Source of the DNA: Bdellovibrionales bacterium RIFOXYD12_FULL_39_22
GTDB taxonomy: Bacteria > Bdellovibrionota > Bacteriovoracia > Bacteriovoracales > Bacteriovoracaceae
Reading direction: 5' to 3'
NCBI GenBank assembly: GCA_001770205.1
Contig: MEQL01000044.1
Location: forward strand, 30,358 to 94,357
DNA length: 64,000 nt
The stretch's first letter is position 1. Every line of letters begins with the position of its first letter. Under the pieces are notes generated by a model. It did no database searches. It was not told where the DNA came from and saw only the letters and a program-made list of their open reading frames with translations. The position numbers were made by a program, and so were the translations under genes. Of this stretch, positions 44,206 through 53,981 are shown piece after piece.

Positions 44206-45465
44206 TTATAAAAGTTCAAATCCTCTCATGAAGGCAAGGTATTCTTTGACGATTGTAGTAGGGCGAGGATTTTCGGAAGTTTTTAAGTGGCAACTGCCGC
44301 CTTGAGGGCCATCTCCCCAAAACTTCTTTTTGCAAACAACGGTGGCATTACACCCTCGAAAGTCGCATTCTAAGGCGTTGCCGGGAATTTGTTTGTAGAT
44401 AAAATCTTCGCGTGTCACTGCTGATTTGATTCCTTCTACGCATTGGGTAAAATAACTATCTTCTGCACCAGTGGAGCATAGCCAATCAAAGACAACGCGC
44501 TCAAAATCTTCGCGGTTTGGCCGCTCTTCTAACGCAACGACCGAAGAAAAGGAGAGAAGGGATGTGGCCATCGATTTTTCACAGGAATCATCTTTATCAT
44601 CAAAGTTACAGAAAAATTTATAAAAACTAAGGCCTCCTTCTCGAAAGGTTCCCCAGTATGCCGAATAGTGATTGCGAGATGGCTTCATACGCCAACAGAG
44701 GCCTAGGGCACAATCTTCGGGACTTAAAAAAGATCCCATATTAGTTGAAGTGCGCAAGCTTGGACGAAGATCGCCTTCTTTGTACCACATACCATCAGAT
44801 TGATATCTTTCAAAAAGAGAGCTGCTTAGAGCTCCGGCCACTGGAATTTCCCAAATAGCAGAAAGTAGCGGGGCAATATTAAATCCAGAATTACAGCTAC
44901 TGATGGTGGCATAGGCCCCTTTCATTAGGTTAGGTTTTATTTCGGAAAGGAGTCCTTTTGCCGTGGGATCAAGATTGGCATCCATTTTTCCCAATTTAAA
45001 AACCCATGGGGAGGCGTGGCCAAAAAAATCAATACTAGCAATTTGGGAAAAAAGTTTTAATTCGCTAATAAAAAGTCTATCAGTAAAAGTTTTATCTTTA
45101 TAGCTTACTACGCGGACGGAGGAAAAAGCGGCAAAGACTGTCTCATCATCAGTTTTTCTTACTTCCGGGGAACTCATTATAATAACCTGATGATCAGGCC
45201 AAAGTTCGCTGTAGCGTTGAGCTCGTGCTAGTCCTGATTGGAAAAATTGATCGGAGTCTTTATCTAGCGCAGAACCAATGACAATAACGTGAGTAATCTT
45301 GGAGGTATCAAGGATCAAAGATTTAAAGAGGCCCATGCGGTATTCTCCGCTATATAATATAGATTTATTATTTGGGTCGACCTCATATTCTTGGTCAAAA
45401 AATTCTTGGGCAAAACTTGAAGAAGAGATACTAAGAAGAAGGATCATTAGAAGAAGTTGTTTCAT
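44206..45465 (-). CDS. Exported protein with caspase/CHAT-like His-Cys pattern
   Basis: The 419-residue product has a signal peptide (1-19). A hydrophobic strand precedes each candidate catalytic residue: ASIDFFGHAS (His150) and AYATISSCNSGF (Cys191), the spacing and setting found in clan CD cysteine peptidases (caspase, gingipain, CHAT). The region from about 50 to 230 may form that domain. The C-terminal part has many cysteines (CNFDDKDDSC, CDFRGC, CKKKFW), suggesting disulfides. Proteolytic activity is inferred and other folds cannot be excluded. Confidence 0.6.
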   Translation of the reverse strand: MKQLLLMILLLSISSSSFAQEFFDQEYEVDPNNKSILYSGEYRMGLFKSLILDTSKITHVIVIGSALDKDSDQFFQSGLARAQRYSELWPDHQVIIMSSPEVRKTDDETVFAAFSSVRVVSYKDKTFTDRLFISELKLFSQIASIDFFGHASPWVFKLGKMDANLDPTAKGLLSEIKPNLMKGAYATISSCNSGFNIAPLLSAIWEIPVAGALSSSLFERYQSDGMWYKEGDLRPSLRTSTNMGSFLSPEDCALGLCWRMKPSRNHYSAYWGTFREGGLSFYKFFCNFDDKDDSCEKSMATSLLSFSSVVALEERPNREDFERVVFDWLCSTGAEDSYFTQCVEGIKSAVTREDFIYKQIPGNALECDFRGCNATVVCKKKFWGDGPQGGSCHLKTSENPRPTTIVKEYLAFMRGFELL

Positions 45466-45637
45466 AAGATAACTCCATTTTTTTTCAGGCCGCTAGCAAT
45501 AATTTGGACGCAGGTTGTTTTAGCAAAATGGCCTTTTTTTTCAACTAAATATCAGTGGACATGTAAAGATTTCACCATGTACTCTGGTATCGTATTTGCA
45601 TTTTTACAATAAGATGATGGGCAGGAGTTGTTTTTTT

Positions 45638-46996
45638 ATGAAAGATTTGACCGTTGGTAGTGAGATGAAATCTATCTTCTTTTTTGCTCTGCCTATGTTG
45701 ATAGGTAATATCTTCCAACAGCTTTATAGCGTCGTAGATAGCATAATTGTTGGAAATTTTTTGGGAACATCAGCTCTGGCGGCCGTTGGAGTGAGTTTTC
45801 CTATTTTTTTCTTACTAATTGCTCTGGCCAATGGATTGACTATGGGATCTTCCATTTTGGTGGCAAAAAGCTATGGAGCGAAGGACCTTGTACTGGTTCG
45901 AAAAACAGCAGATACCGCGTATATCGTTTTGTTTTTAGCGGCCATCATTATGTCTACGTTAGGACTTGTAATATCAGGGTGGGCCTTGAAATTTATGCAT
46001 ACTCCAATAGAGGTTTTTGAACAGGCAAAAATTTTTCTAGATATTGCGTTGGGTGGATTAATTTTTACCTTCGGATTTAATGGAGTGGCGGCAATTTTAA
46101 GAGGTGTTGGTAATTCAAAAACGCCACTTTATTTTTTAGTGATAGGAAGTTTAATCAATATTGCTTTGGTGGCCCTTTTTGTTTTAGTTTTTCATTGGGG
46201 AGTGGCCGGATCTTCCCTTGCTTCGGTGATCGCGCAGGCCATCTCTCTTGCCGTAGGACTTATTTATCTTCACCAACGCAATGAACATTTACGTTTGCGA
46301 CTTTCAGGAATTATTTTTGACTGGAAAATTTTTAAAGAGATGTTGAAACTGGGTATTCCTTCGGGAGTGCAGATGATGTTAGTGGCGCTGGGAATGTTGG
46401 CCATAAATAAATTAGTTAACAGTTATGGTACCAATACGGTAGCGGCATTCACTATTGGTAATCGCATTGATATGTTTTCATTGCTTCCGGCCATGAATTT
46501 ATCTATGGCAATCTCTGTTTTCGTTGGACAAAACATTGGAGCAAAAAAACTCGAGCGGGTAAAAAAGGGATATCTTTCCACCGTGGGGATGTCTGTTCTT
46601 GTCTCTTTTTTTATAACGTTTGTTATTTGGCTCGGAGGTAAACATTTACTGGCACTTTTTACTGATGATGTAGCTGTTATTCAAACGGGGTATCAATATC
46701 TAGCAACCATCAGCCTTTTTTATTGGGCCTTTTCCATTATGTTTATTACCAGTGGAGTTATTCGAGGAGCGGGAGATGCTATGGTGCCCATGATTATTAC
46801 GGTACTTTCTCTTTGGGGGGTTCGAGTTCCAATGGCACATTTTTTATCTGCCCACTACGGAGAAAATGGAATATGGTGGAGTTCTCCTGTTGCTTGGCTT
46901 GTTGGAATGGCCCTTTCCTTGTTGTATTTTTATAGTGGGAGATGGAAGCGGGCCCACACGCAAGCGCTTGCGGAGATTGATGCCATCACAGATTAA
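45638..46996 (+). CDS. MATE family efflux protein
   Basis: Sodium- or proton-driven exporter of cationic compounds in the inner membrane. ATG 45638 is used because AGGAG lies about ten bases upstream, separated by seven T; an ATG at 45596 gives an extra 14 residues with no site. The 452-residue protein shows about twelve membrane helices in two homologous halves, with FALPMLIGNIFQQLYSVVDSIIVG at the start and LGIPSGVQMMLVALG at the start of the second half. The substrate is unknown. Its end overlaps by 11 bases the convergent SGNH-like gene. Confidence 0.9.
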   Translation: MKDLTVGSEMKSIFFFALPMLIGNIFQQLYSVVDSIIVGNFLGTSALAAVGVSFPIFFLLIALANGLTMGSSILVAKSYGAKDLVLVRKTADTAYIVLFLAAIIMSTLGLVISGWALKFMHTPIEVFEQAKIFLDIALGGLIFTFGFNGVAAILRGVGNSKTPLYFLVIGSLINIALVALFVLVFHWGVAGSSLASVIAQAISLAVGLIYLHQRNEHLRLRLSGIIFDWKIFKEMLKLGIPSGVQMMLVALGMLAINKLVNSYGTNTVAAFTIGNRIDMFSLLPAMNLSMAISVFVGQNIGAKKLERVKKGYLSTVGMSVLVSFFITFVIWLGGKHLLALFTDDVAVIQTGYQYLATISLFYWAFSIMFITSGVIRGAGDAMVPMIITVLSLWGVRVPMAHFLSAHYGENGIWWSSPVAWLVGMALSLLYFYSGRWKRAHTQALAEIDAITD

Positions 46997-48122
46997 GTTC
47001 GTAGCGAATGAGTTTACTCAATGATTCGGCCAATTCGTAATAAAAAACAGTCTGAGGATAGATTTCATCGCTAAAAAGAGTATTAAATCCTAATTGTTTT
47101 TGCACAATCTCATGAAAATCTGCCATCAAAAGTCCTCTTCGTTGGGCAACTTTTTTTTCGATTAGATTAAAAACATAACTGCTTCTGCTGCTGTCACAAT
47201 CAAAAGCAGATGCACGGGCCAGTAGTGGCCGTGCGGTAGCTTTTTCTCCCATTTTTAACTTGGCCAATCCATCCAAATAAAATTGGGTAGCGTTAGCGAA
47301 GCATAATTTAGAGGTCTGGGACAAAATTGCTAGAGCATCTTTGATCCTATTTTCTTCGATGGCCAAGGACGCATCATTGTGCTGCTTGGCAATATAGCTA
47401 TTGGTGGAGTTTGAACAATTCTTTTTTGGGGCCATCTCTAAATTAATCGGTGGAGTAACAATGATTAGTTTGGATTTTTTTTGCTTAACTAATTCGGCCA
47501 GTTCTTCTAATTCATGTTCAAAAAAAAGATGGCCTACTTCAAAAATTTTTTGCTGAAGGGCCGCGGGATAAGGAGTTTGATTTTGCACAATCTCCTGTGA
47601 TGAAAGAGAAATGTAAGAGGTTTGAAAGTAAAATAATTTTGCCAAGACAGGATAGAGTAGTAGTAATGTTGAGAGGTAGTCATTTTTATAAAGACGAAGA
47701 TTCCAACTAATAGAATTATACTCATCAATATAAAATTTACGCTCGTAGAACTCTTCACTGGCACCCATGTAAATAGTGAGAGGAGGTAGCCGATCGAGGG
47801 ATTTTATTTTTGCCAGGGTTCGGTGTAGGCCTTCATGCTCAGCGGAAAGATTGTAAATAGAGAGAGGTTTTTTGAGATTAATGGAGGACTTTTCGTTTAG
47901 TAGTTTTAGGTAGGAATTGAAACGCACCCCCATACGATCACCAATAATAAGTAGGTCAGAATTTTTGATGGCATCGTTATCTAAAGCATAAGGTGTTATA
48001 AAGTAAGTATAGGGAACAGTCATTGAAGGAATAGAGATGGCCCGATAGATCAAAATGCCCACAATGATGGCCGAAATAATTTTTCCTACTTGATAGGTTA
48101 TTTTTTTATTACTTTTTTTCAT
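46986..48122 (-). CDS. Membrane-anchored SGNH/GDSL-like protein with TPR-like insertion
   Basis: One N-terminal transmembrane helix (about 11-28) is followed by an exported domain of SGNH pattern: LLIIGDRMG (altered GDS block), IYMGASEEF, KLIIVTPPIN and FSDEIYPQTVFYYELAESL (a changed DxxHP block). The nucleophile Ser and the terminal His are not clearly conserved, so activity as an esterase or acyltransferase is doubtful. The middle (about 240-310) has TPR-like helices. Start is taken at ATG 48122, though a GTG six bases earlier is possible. Confidence 0.55.
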   Translation of the reverse strand: MKKSNKKITYQVGKIISAIIVGILIYRAISIPSMTVPYTYFITPYALDNDAIKNSDLLIIGDRMGVRFNSYLKLLNEKSSINLKKPLSIYNLSAEHEGLHRTLAKIKSLDRLPPLTIYMGASEEFYERKFYIDEYNSISWNLRLYKNDYLSTLLLLYPVLAKLFYFQTSYISLSSQEIVQNQTPYPAALQQKIFEVGHLFFEHELEELAELVKQKKSKLIIVTPPINLEMAPKKNCSNSTNSYIAKQHNDASLAIEENRIKDALAILSQTSKLCFANATQFYLDGLAKLKMGEKATARPLLARASAFDCDSSRSSYVFNLIEKKVAQRRGLLMADFHEIVQKQLGFNTLFSDEIYPQTVFYYELAESLSKLIRYELNL

Positions 48123-48162
48123 ATACACTCGGGCCTGGATTCACATCGAGATATACTTATTG

Positions 48163-48188
48163 TATACCGATTAGAAATAAATCGGTAT
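48163..48188. promoter_or_regulatory. Inverted repeat in divergent promoter region
   Basis: TATACCGATT (48163-48172) and AATCGGTATA (48179-48188) are perfect 10-base arms around 6 bases, between the divergent SGNH-like and U32 genes, 20 bases before the U32 ATG. The position fits an operator; it has no T run and so is not a terminator. Confidence 0.5.
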
Positions 48189-48208
48189 AGGAAAGCAGAG
48201 AATATTTT

Positions 48209-49387
48209 ATGGAACTATTGGCCCCGGGGGGAAGTTTAGAAAAACTAAAGACAGCTGTTTTGTATGGTGCAAATGCTGTTTATGTTGGTGGTGAACGCTT
48301 TGGCCTCCGAGCGGCCGCCGATAATTTTTCAGAGATTGAACTAAAAGATGGAGTGGATTTTGCGCATAAGCATGGTGCCTTAGTTTATTTAACTCTTAAT
48401 AGTTTTTTATATGGAGAAGAGATTCAGCAATTGCGAGATTATTTACCAACCTTAGAAAACATAGGCGTTGATGGAGCAATTGTCTCGGATATTGGAGTAT
48501 TTGAGGTGGTGGCCTCCTTATCTTCTCTGCCCATTCATGTATCAACCCAGGCCTCTACTATAAATTTGCCACATGTTGAATTTTGGAAGCGTCAGGGTGC
48601 TCGGCGAGTGATTTTGGGGAGAGAGGTTTCCATGGCCGCCGCAATTGAGATGAGAAAAGAGGCCAAGATTGAGATTGAGCTTTTTATTCACGGTTCCATG
48701 TGCATTGCTTATTCCGGAAATTGTATTATCTCCAATTTTACTTCTGGCCGTGATAGTAATCGCGGCGGTTGTGCACACAGTTGTCGTTTTTTATATGAGC
48801 TATCTTTTCCAGAAAATGGAAAAAAAGAGAAAAGTTATTTTATGAGTTCCAAAGATTTATGGGGGATTGCGCAGGTCAAGGCGGCCATAGAAGGAGGAAT
48901 TGATTCTTTAAAAATTGAGGGGCGGATGAAGAGCAATCTCTATGTGGCCTCTACAACCAAACTTTATTCCCAATTAGTTAAGGACATTTTGTCCGGTAAG
49001 CTTGAGGGCGATGATATCCTGATAAAATATCAAAACGAGTTTTTGAAAATTCCCAATCGTCATTATTGCGATGGAAATCTTTCACAATATGCTGGAATGG
49101 ATTCAATTTATAACGATCGCGAAAATGAAATTAAAGAGTACGATTTTGTAGGTGTAGTGCTAGAAGCAGATCAGAGCGATTTTATGTTAGTCGAAGTTAG
49201 GAGAACTTTTTACGAGGGAGATATGCTTGAGCTTATAACGTTTGAAGGGGAAGATATTACGTTTAAGGCCCTCCATATTCTAGATGTTCGTGGCAATCGA
49301 CAGCTAAAAAGTCGGCCAGGGACACTTATAAAAATGCAAAAAATTTCACAGGCGGCCAAGTGGAATTTGTTACGGGCAAAAATTTAA
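48209..49387 (+). CDS. U32 family protein (TrhP/RlhA-like RNA hydroxylation factor)
   Basis: The 392-residue protein matches the U32 group annotated as collagenase-like but now known for RNA hydroxylation (TrhP, RlhA) and oxygen-independent ubiquinone synthesis (UbiU). Landmarks are ELLAPGGSLEKLKTAVLYGADAVY-type start (here GANAVYVGG), FIHGSMCIAYSGNCIISN, RGGCAHSC and SLKIEGRMKS. The four cysteines needed for a 4Fe-4S cluster appear to be in MC, NC and GCAHSC. A U32-like gene lacking these cysteines follows 82 bases later. Confidence 0.88.
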   Translation: MELLAPGGSLEKLKTAVLYGANAVYVGGERFGLRAAADNFSEIELKDGVDFAHKHGALVYLTLNSFLYGEEIQQLRDYLPTLENIGVDGAIVSDIGVFEVVASLSSLPIHVSTQASTINLPHVEFWKRQGARRVILGREVSMAAAIEMRKEAKIEIELFIHGSMCIAYSGNCIISNFTSGRDSNRGGCAHSCRFLYELSFPENGKKEKSYFMSSKDLWGIAQVKAAIEGGIDSLKIEGRMKSNLYVASTTKLYSQLVKDILSGKLEGDDILIKYQNEFLKIPNRHYCDGNLSQYAGMDSIYNDRENEIKEYDFVGVVLEADQSDFMLVEVRRTFYEGDMLELITFEGEDITFKALHILDVRGNRQLKSRPGTLIKMQKISQAAKWNLLRAKI

Positions 49388-49469
49388 GCATAAAAAGATC
49401 CCTATTGTTTTTGCCCAGATCTTAATATACCATGCAAAAATAAACTGCTTTAATAATGGAGCAAAAAAA

Positions 49470-50651
49470 ATGAGTGAATTTATTTTTTATGCTCTATCTG
49501 TGATGGATATTGAAAAAAACTTATCGCAAACAGGCCATCACTCTCTGACAATTATCCTTCCACATGCACAACTAACTCCTCATTTGGCACTAGAAAATGA
49601 TCAATTTGAGAAATTGGCCATCTTTGCTTGGGCACGCGGCCTTCGGGTTGCTGTTGATTTAGATTTAATACCCGATGATGATCAATTAGAAAAAATTATG
49701 CGAGTGGTGGCAGAAATTTTAACAAAGTGGCCAAAGACAATTTTTCGCGTAAAAAATTATGGATTGGCATCTTTATTAGTCTCTTACTATCCCAACATTT
49801 TGCTGCATTTGAATGTTGAGTTTGGCCATCACAACAAAGAATCCTTGTTAAAATTGGCACACATTTTTGAAAAAAATTTGCAAAGATTTATTTTATCAAT
49901 AGAGTTGCCGCAAAATGATATCGCCGCCATAGTAGCTGCTTTGCCCTCTTCTTTGGAGATCGAGATCTTACTTCATGGGCCAATTTTTTTATTTTACTCT
50001 CCTCGTAAACTTTTGGGCCGGGATGAAAAAAACGAGGCCCGATGGCCTTCGTCCCATCTTTTTGCCTTGGCAGATAGTGAGGAGAATGCGCATAAAAATT
50101 TTCGTGTTTATCAAAATAGTCATGGAACTATTTTATATCATCACAAATATTTGTCGTTGTTAGAGGAATGGGAAAAATTAGCGCAATTGGGAGTAACCCA
50201 CTTCCGATTGGATTGGAGAGAGATTAAAGACAGAAGCGCTTTATATGATAGTTGGCAAAAAAAAGAATATCTGCAGGTGGCCACGCATACTCCCTTTAAA
50301 ACCATACGCGGTTTTCATCAAAACAATAAGAGTGATTCTATTTTTGTAAAATTAAAAAATCAAAATCTTCGGCGACAAGGCCCGCAAGAGAATGGACGCA
50401 CTTATCTCGGAACAGTTATGGATGTTCAGCGGGGTGGCCATCTGGCCATTTTAAATTTAAATAGCACTAACCAACTATGTGTAGGAGAACAAATTGTTAT
50501 AACTACTCCAGAAGGAAAAGAGATTACAGTTAAAGTCGCTTCACTTTTTAATTCCCGTTGGCAATCAATAGAGCGTTTAGCATATGAGGAAATTGGTTTC
50601 ATCAATTATGTCAAAGGAGTGACTACCAAGTCCAAAGTTGAGAAGGTATAG
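49470..50651 (+). CDS. Diverged U32-like protein without iron-sulfur cysteines
   Basis: The 393-residue product keeps a U32 outline: the region EIEILLHGPIFLFYSPRKLL sits where the cysteine-containing HG..C..SG.C block lies in the neighbour, and the C-terminus (about 310-375) has the beta-barrel GRTYLGTVMDV...GEQIVITTPEGKEITVKV. The only cysteine in the whole protein is in NQLCVGEQ, so no 4Fe-4S cluster can form. A GGAG site precedes the ATG. It lies directly downstream of the intact U32 gene. It may be a structural partner, as UbiV pairs with UbiU, though UbiV itself has cysteines. Alternatively it is decaying. Confidence 0.65.
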   Translation: MSEFIFYALSVMDIEKNLSQTGHHSLTIILPHAQLTPHLALENDQFEKLAIFAWARGLRVAVDLDLIPDDDQLEKIMRVVAEILTKWPKTIFRVKNYGLASLLVSYYPNILLHLNVEFGHHNKESLLKLAHIFEKNLQRFILSIELPQNDIAAIVAALPSSLEIEILLHGPIFLFYSPRKLLGRDEKNEARWPSSHLFALADSEENAHKNFRVYQNSHGTILYHHKYLSLLEEWEKLAQLGVTHFRLDWREIKDRSALYDSWQKKEYLQVATHTPFKTIRGFHQNNKSDSIFVKLKNQNLRRQGPQENGRTYLGTVMDVQRGGHLAILNLNSTNQLCVGEQIVITTPEGKEITVKVASLFNSRWQSIERLAYEEIGFINYVKGVTTKSKVEKV

Positions 50652-50720
50652 CGTATGGATAATGTTAGGCAGATTTTGCAACTAATTTGCTACCGAAGGA
50701 TAGTGGGGTAGAATTTGGTT

Positions 50721-51929
50721 ATGAAAAATAGATTAATTTGTAGTTTGCTACTGTTTAGCTTACTGGCCGCGAGTCAAGTATATGCTTTTGCCGAAATTAG
50801 GTGGGAGAGTCCGGCAAAATTTAAAAAAAATGGTAATCTCTATACAATGGTGGCCATTGGCCAGACCAATGAATCAGTGGAAGTATCTGTTAGCGATAAA
50901 GTAAAAGTTGTCGCTAATGGACAAGCATCAAAAACTTCTTTTGTGGCACCAACGGAAGTGGTAAAAAATAGTTCTTACCCCATAAAAAGCACCAGCGCAC
51001 ACGCCTTTGCCCTAAAGTTTCTACTTAAAGATAATCATGCCTATGTCTTAAAAGTTATTATTCAAAATAAAATGGGGAAGAGTAAGGAGTATGTGTTGCA
51101 GCTTAATGCAAAAAATGGGGCGGCCAACTACAAGGCCAAATTTTTACGTGATGGAGTAATTAGTAAAAAAAGTGGGCCGATGCCATCTAAAAATGTTGCA
51201 CTCGATGATCCAAAACTAAAAACGACATACGTTGCAGGAGTACATGGAGGCCTTAATTTTCACAGTTATGGCATGCCGGTGACAGACATTGATTCGGAGG
51301 TCTATTATAGCTCCTTTGGTTTTCCGACCTATGGCGCCACTTTGGAGATTATGCCCAAATCGTTTTATTCTCACCGTTATGAGTTATTGCTGGCCCCGGG
51401 GAGTTTGGATGGCATTGAAGATGTCGAAATTAGTGGTTCTAATCCCTATTCCTTGATGAAAATAGGAGGAGATTTTATTTGGCATCCAGAGTTTTTGCAA
51501 GATTTTCGACTGGCATTTGACCGTTTAGATTTAGTGTTATCGGTGGGTGTTGATTATTGGTCATTGCCTTTTATTACGCCTTATCTGCGCAAAACATTGT
51601 TATCTGAAAGTTTGGCATCTATTTTTATATCCACAGGGGTTGGTTTTTATTATTACATTGGAAAAGAGTATATTTTAGATGGTATGTTGCGCTACCTAAT
51701 GCGAGTTTCTGGTGGGTTTGGTGTGGCCTCATCAAAAACCTTGGCCGGTGATGGAGATTTGGGCCTGCGCTATATCATTAATCCTACCTGGTCTTTAGGC
51801 CTTTATGGGACAATGGTTTTTTTACAAGAGAGTGTGGATTTTAACTCCCAACTTGCTGCTGATCCGGTGAATGGTTCTCTTTTGTTTTATTCGACTACAC
51901 TTTCTTTAAAATTACTGATGACTTTTTAA
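50721..51929 (+). CDS. Outer-membrane beta-barrel protein with N-terminal Ig-like domain (paralog of 40712)
   Basis: Signal peptide (ending VYAFA), an Ig-like part (about 25-140) and a strand-rich C-terminal half to LSLKLLMTF, where Phe ends the barrel. Architecture and length (402-404) match the 40712-41926 gene; sequence identity looks low, so the tie is structural. ATG 50721 is used; TTG 50715 has the better spacing from GGGG, so the start may be two codons earlier. The next gene follows 21 bases later with a strong ribosome site, so the pair is likely one operon. Confidence 0.7.
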   Translation: MKNRLICSLLLFSLLAASQVYAFAEIRWESPAKFKKNGNLYTMVAIGQTNESVEVSVSDKVKVVANGQASKTSFVAPTEVVKNSSYPIKSTSAHAFALKFLLKDNHAYVLKVIIQNKMGKSKEYVLQLNAKNGAANYKAKFLRDGVISKKSGPMPSKNVALDDPKLKTTYVAGVHGGLNFHSYGMPVTDIDSEVYYSSFGFPTYGATLEIMPKSFYSHRYELLLAPGSLDGIEDVEISGSNPYSLMKIGGDFIWHPEFLQDFRLAFDRLDLVLSVGVDYWSLPFITPYLRKTLLSESLASIFISTGVGFYYYIGKEYILDGMLRYLMRVSGGFGVASSKTLAGDGDLGLRYIINPTWSLGLYGTMVFLQESVDFNSQLAADPVNGSLLFYSTTLSLKLLMTF

Positions 51930-51950
51930 TCCAAAAAAAAGGAGAGAGGG

Positions 51951-53270
51951 ATGCGTTTTACACTTACCATCGCGACAATACTTTTTTTTATAGCAACTTC
52001 TTCGGGAAGGGCCGCACTGTCTACTTCTAATACTTTTTCCTCTAAATGGTCAGTTCTTGGAGGAGTGGGAGAGGTAAATGATGCGGATGCGCTCTATTTG
52101 AATCCGGCGAGACTAGGGGAAGGGGCCAAATCGGAAATGGCCGCACATTTTGCTGCTAAGTTCATAAACAGTAGTGGGCCGCTTATTACTAATAACAATT
52201 ATGAGGGAGAGAGTGTGACTACCACTGATCTGGCGTTGTTGTGGAAAATGAAATTAGGCAATCGCTGGGGAATTGGCCTGGGACATTATCCGGTGGCCAT
52301 TTGGGAGAGCTCTTATCCTCAAGTTGATATGAGTGTGGTGGAAACTTCCATCTATCCATGGAAGGCCTATCAACCATCTTTACACTCTTATTTCGATATT
52401 GATGAACTTGCATTGGGTGCGAGCTATCGTTATTCGGGAAACATTTTGCTGGGAGTAGCTTTTCGTGCAACTATAGCGGAAGCAGATTATTCTTACCTTG
52501 AATATGATCAACCGACTGATCCCAATAATATGGTGGCCGTGAGTTTAAAAGAGATGAGCGGTAGTAATTGGGGGGGATTTTCTTTGGGTGCAAGCTATCG
52601 GCCGGATAGTATGCGTTGGGGCGCAGGAATGCTTATTCGCACTCCCATTCAATTAACATTACAAGGCCTATCTTCTGCAGTAGAACAAAGTGCGCTAGTG
52701 GAAACAAATGCACAATGGGAGTATGGGCCGCAAAATGCCACTATGAAAATGGAGCTTCCACTTTCTATTTCGTTGGGAGGACAATACTACCTCGCAGGCG
52801 GACGCGAAATTATTTTTGGTACATATAATTTTATTAATTATGCCCAGGCCTCTAAATTTTCTTTGGAGGGAGAATCATTATTGGTGTTTGGTAGCACACG
52901 GGAAGTAATAAAAGGCCAGGAAGTGCTACTACATTGGAATGATTTTCATCAAATAAAACTAGGGTATCAAATCGAAAAAGAAGGTTATGAGTTGATGGGC
53001 GGATACGCCATCACCTGGCCGGTGGCCACCGACGATGGAGGCAATTCGCAGATGGCCGCCCCTGGATTTGAACATGCGCTCTCTGGTGGGGCAAGCTTTC
53101 CGTGGAGTAGTGGCGCTGGAAGTTTGGAGTTATCTACAGAGTATAGTTGGATTGAGGGACAAAATAAGAAGACACCTTCGGCAGCAGAAAATTTTCAACG
53201 CACTATGCTTGAGGGCGATTTTTCTACGGAAGTAATTGCCTTTTATTTGGGAGCAAGATGGCGCTGGTAG
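51951..53270 (+). CDS. OmpP1/FadL-like outer-membrane protein
   Basis: The 439-residue product has a signal peptide (1-22) and the FadL-family start: STSNTFSSKWSVLGGVG followed by DADALYLNPARLG, where the NPA stretch is the conserved hatch element. Multiple long amphipathic strands end at FYLGARWRW. The family imports hydrophobic compounds such as fatty acids. Preceded by AAAGGAGAG, and likely co-transcribed with the 50721 barrel gene. Confidence 0.75.
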   Translation: MRFTLTIATILFFIATSSGRAALSTSNTFSSKWSVLGGVGEVNDADALYLNPARLGEGAKSEMAAHFAAKFINSSGPLITNNNYEGESVTTTDLALLWKMKLGNRWGIGLGHYPVAIWESSYPQVDMSVVETSIYPWKAYQPSLHSYFDIDELALGASYRYSGNILLGVAFRATIAEADYSYLEYDQPTDPNNMVAVSLKEMSGSNWGGFSLGASYRPDSMRWGAGMLIRTPIQLTLQGLSSAVEQSALVETNAQWEYGPQNATMKMELPLSISLGGQYYLAGGREIIFGTYNFINYAQASKFSLEGESLLVFGSTREVIKGQEVLLHWNDFHQIKLGYQIEKEGYELMGGYAITWPVATDDGGNSQMAAPGFEHALSGGASFPWSSGAGSLELSTEYSWIEGQNKKTPSAAENFQRTMLEGDFSTEVIAFYLGARWRW

Positions 53271-53276
53271 TCTAAT

Positions 53277-53981
53277 CTAAATACTAATTCCTAGTGCAAA
53301 AATAATATCGGTGTAATCAAGCAGCAAACTTTTACTAGGATTGCGGACACTATCGACATTATAAAACATCTTAATTAAATCGATGTTAAGATTTACCATT
53401 TCAGTTACATAAAAACGCAACTCTCCCTTGAAAAGATAACCAATTTTATTTTCGGGAGTGTAAGTATTATTTTTATCTTGAGCATTAAAGGAGATCATAT
53501 TAGTTTCTCCTTCCATCTGCGTGACTCCTAGTCCAAAGCTCAAATCATAATAAAAGATCTGATTAAAAGTGTTAATTTTTCCATAAAATGGGGCAAAAAT
53601 CAGTGCGCCCCCGTAGTAACCTTTTAGTCGCCGAACAAAGGGGACGGCCGCAATATTGGTACTGATATTTTCCATGGTCTGACTATCTTTGTTGCTGACA
53701 GTAGAATAAAGCAGTTCAATACCCCATTCTTCCGCCCAGTAGAATCCTGTTTTTCCTTGTAGCGTTTTTGCATCCTGAAAATCAACATCAGTACTAAAGC
53801 CATAACCCACGTTTAGATACCAAGTAAATTTTTTTTCAAAAGCTTTATTTTGTAAAACATAGACCACCTTATCAGGATCAAGCCATTCAAAATTGTAGGT
53901 ATCATTTTCCCCAGAGCTGGCAGATCTTGGTGAGATACATAAGAAAATTAGTAAACACAGTGCTACAATACTAAATTTCAT
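53277..53981 (-). CDS. Outer-membrane beta-barrel domain protein (myxobacterial type)
   Basis: The 234-residue product has a signal peptide (about 1-23) and a barrel-like body. The stretch VYVLQNKAFEKKFTWYLNVG, then GKTGFYWAEEWGIELLY, resembles the OMP_myx_plus group of Deltaproteobacteria-type outer-membrane proteins. The ATG overlaps the stop of the response regulator upstream (ATGA), so this is the last gene of the signalling operon. The ending (IIFALGISI) lacks the usual terminal Phe. Confidence 0.7.
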   Translation of the reverse strand: MKFSIVALCLLIFLCISPRSASSGENDTYNFEWLDPDKVVYVLQNKAFEKKFTWYLNVGYGFSTDVDFQDAKTLQGKTGFYWAEEWGIELLYSTVSNKDSQTMENISTNIAAVPFVRRLKGYYGGALIFAPFYGKINTFNQIFYYDLSFGLGVTQMEGETNMISFNAQDKNNTYTPENKIGYLFKGELRFYVTEMVNLNIDLIKMFYNVDSVRNPSKSLLLDYTDIIFALGISI

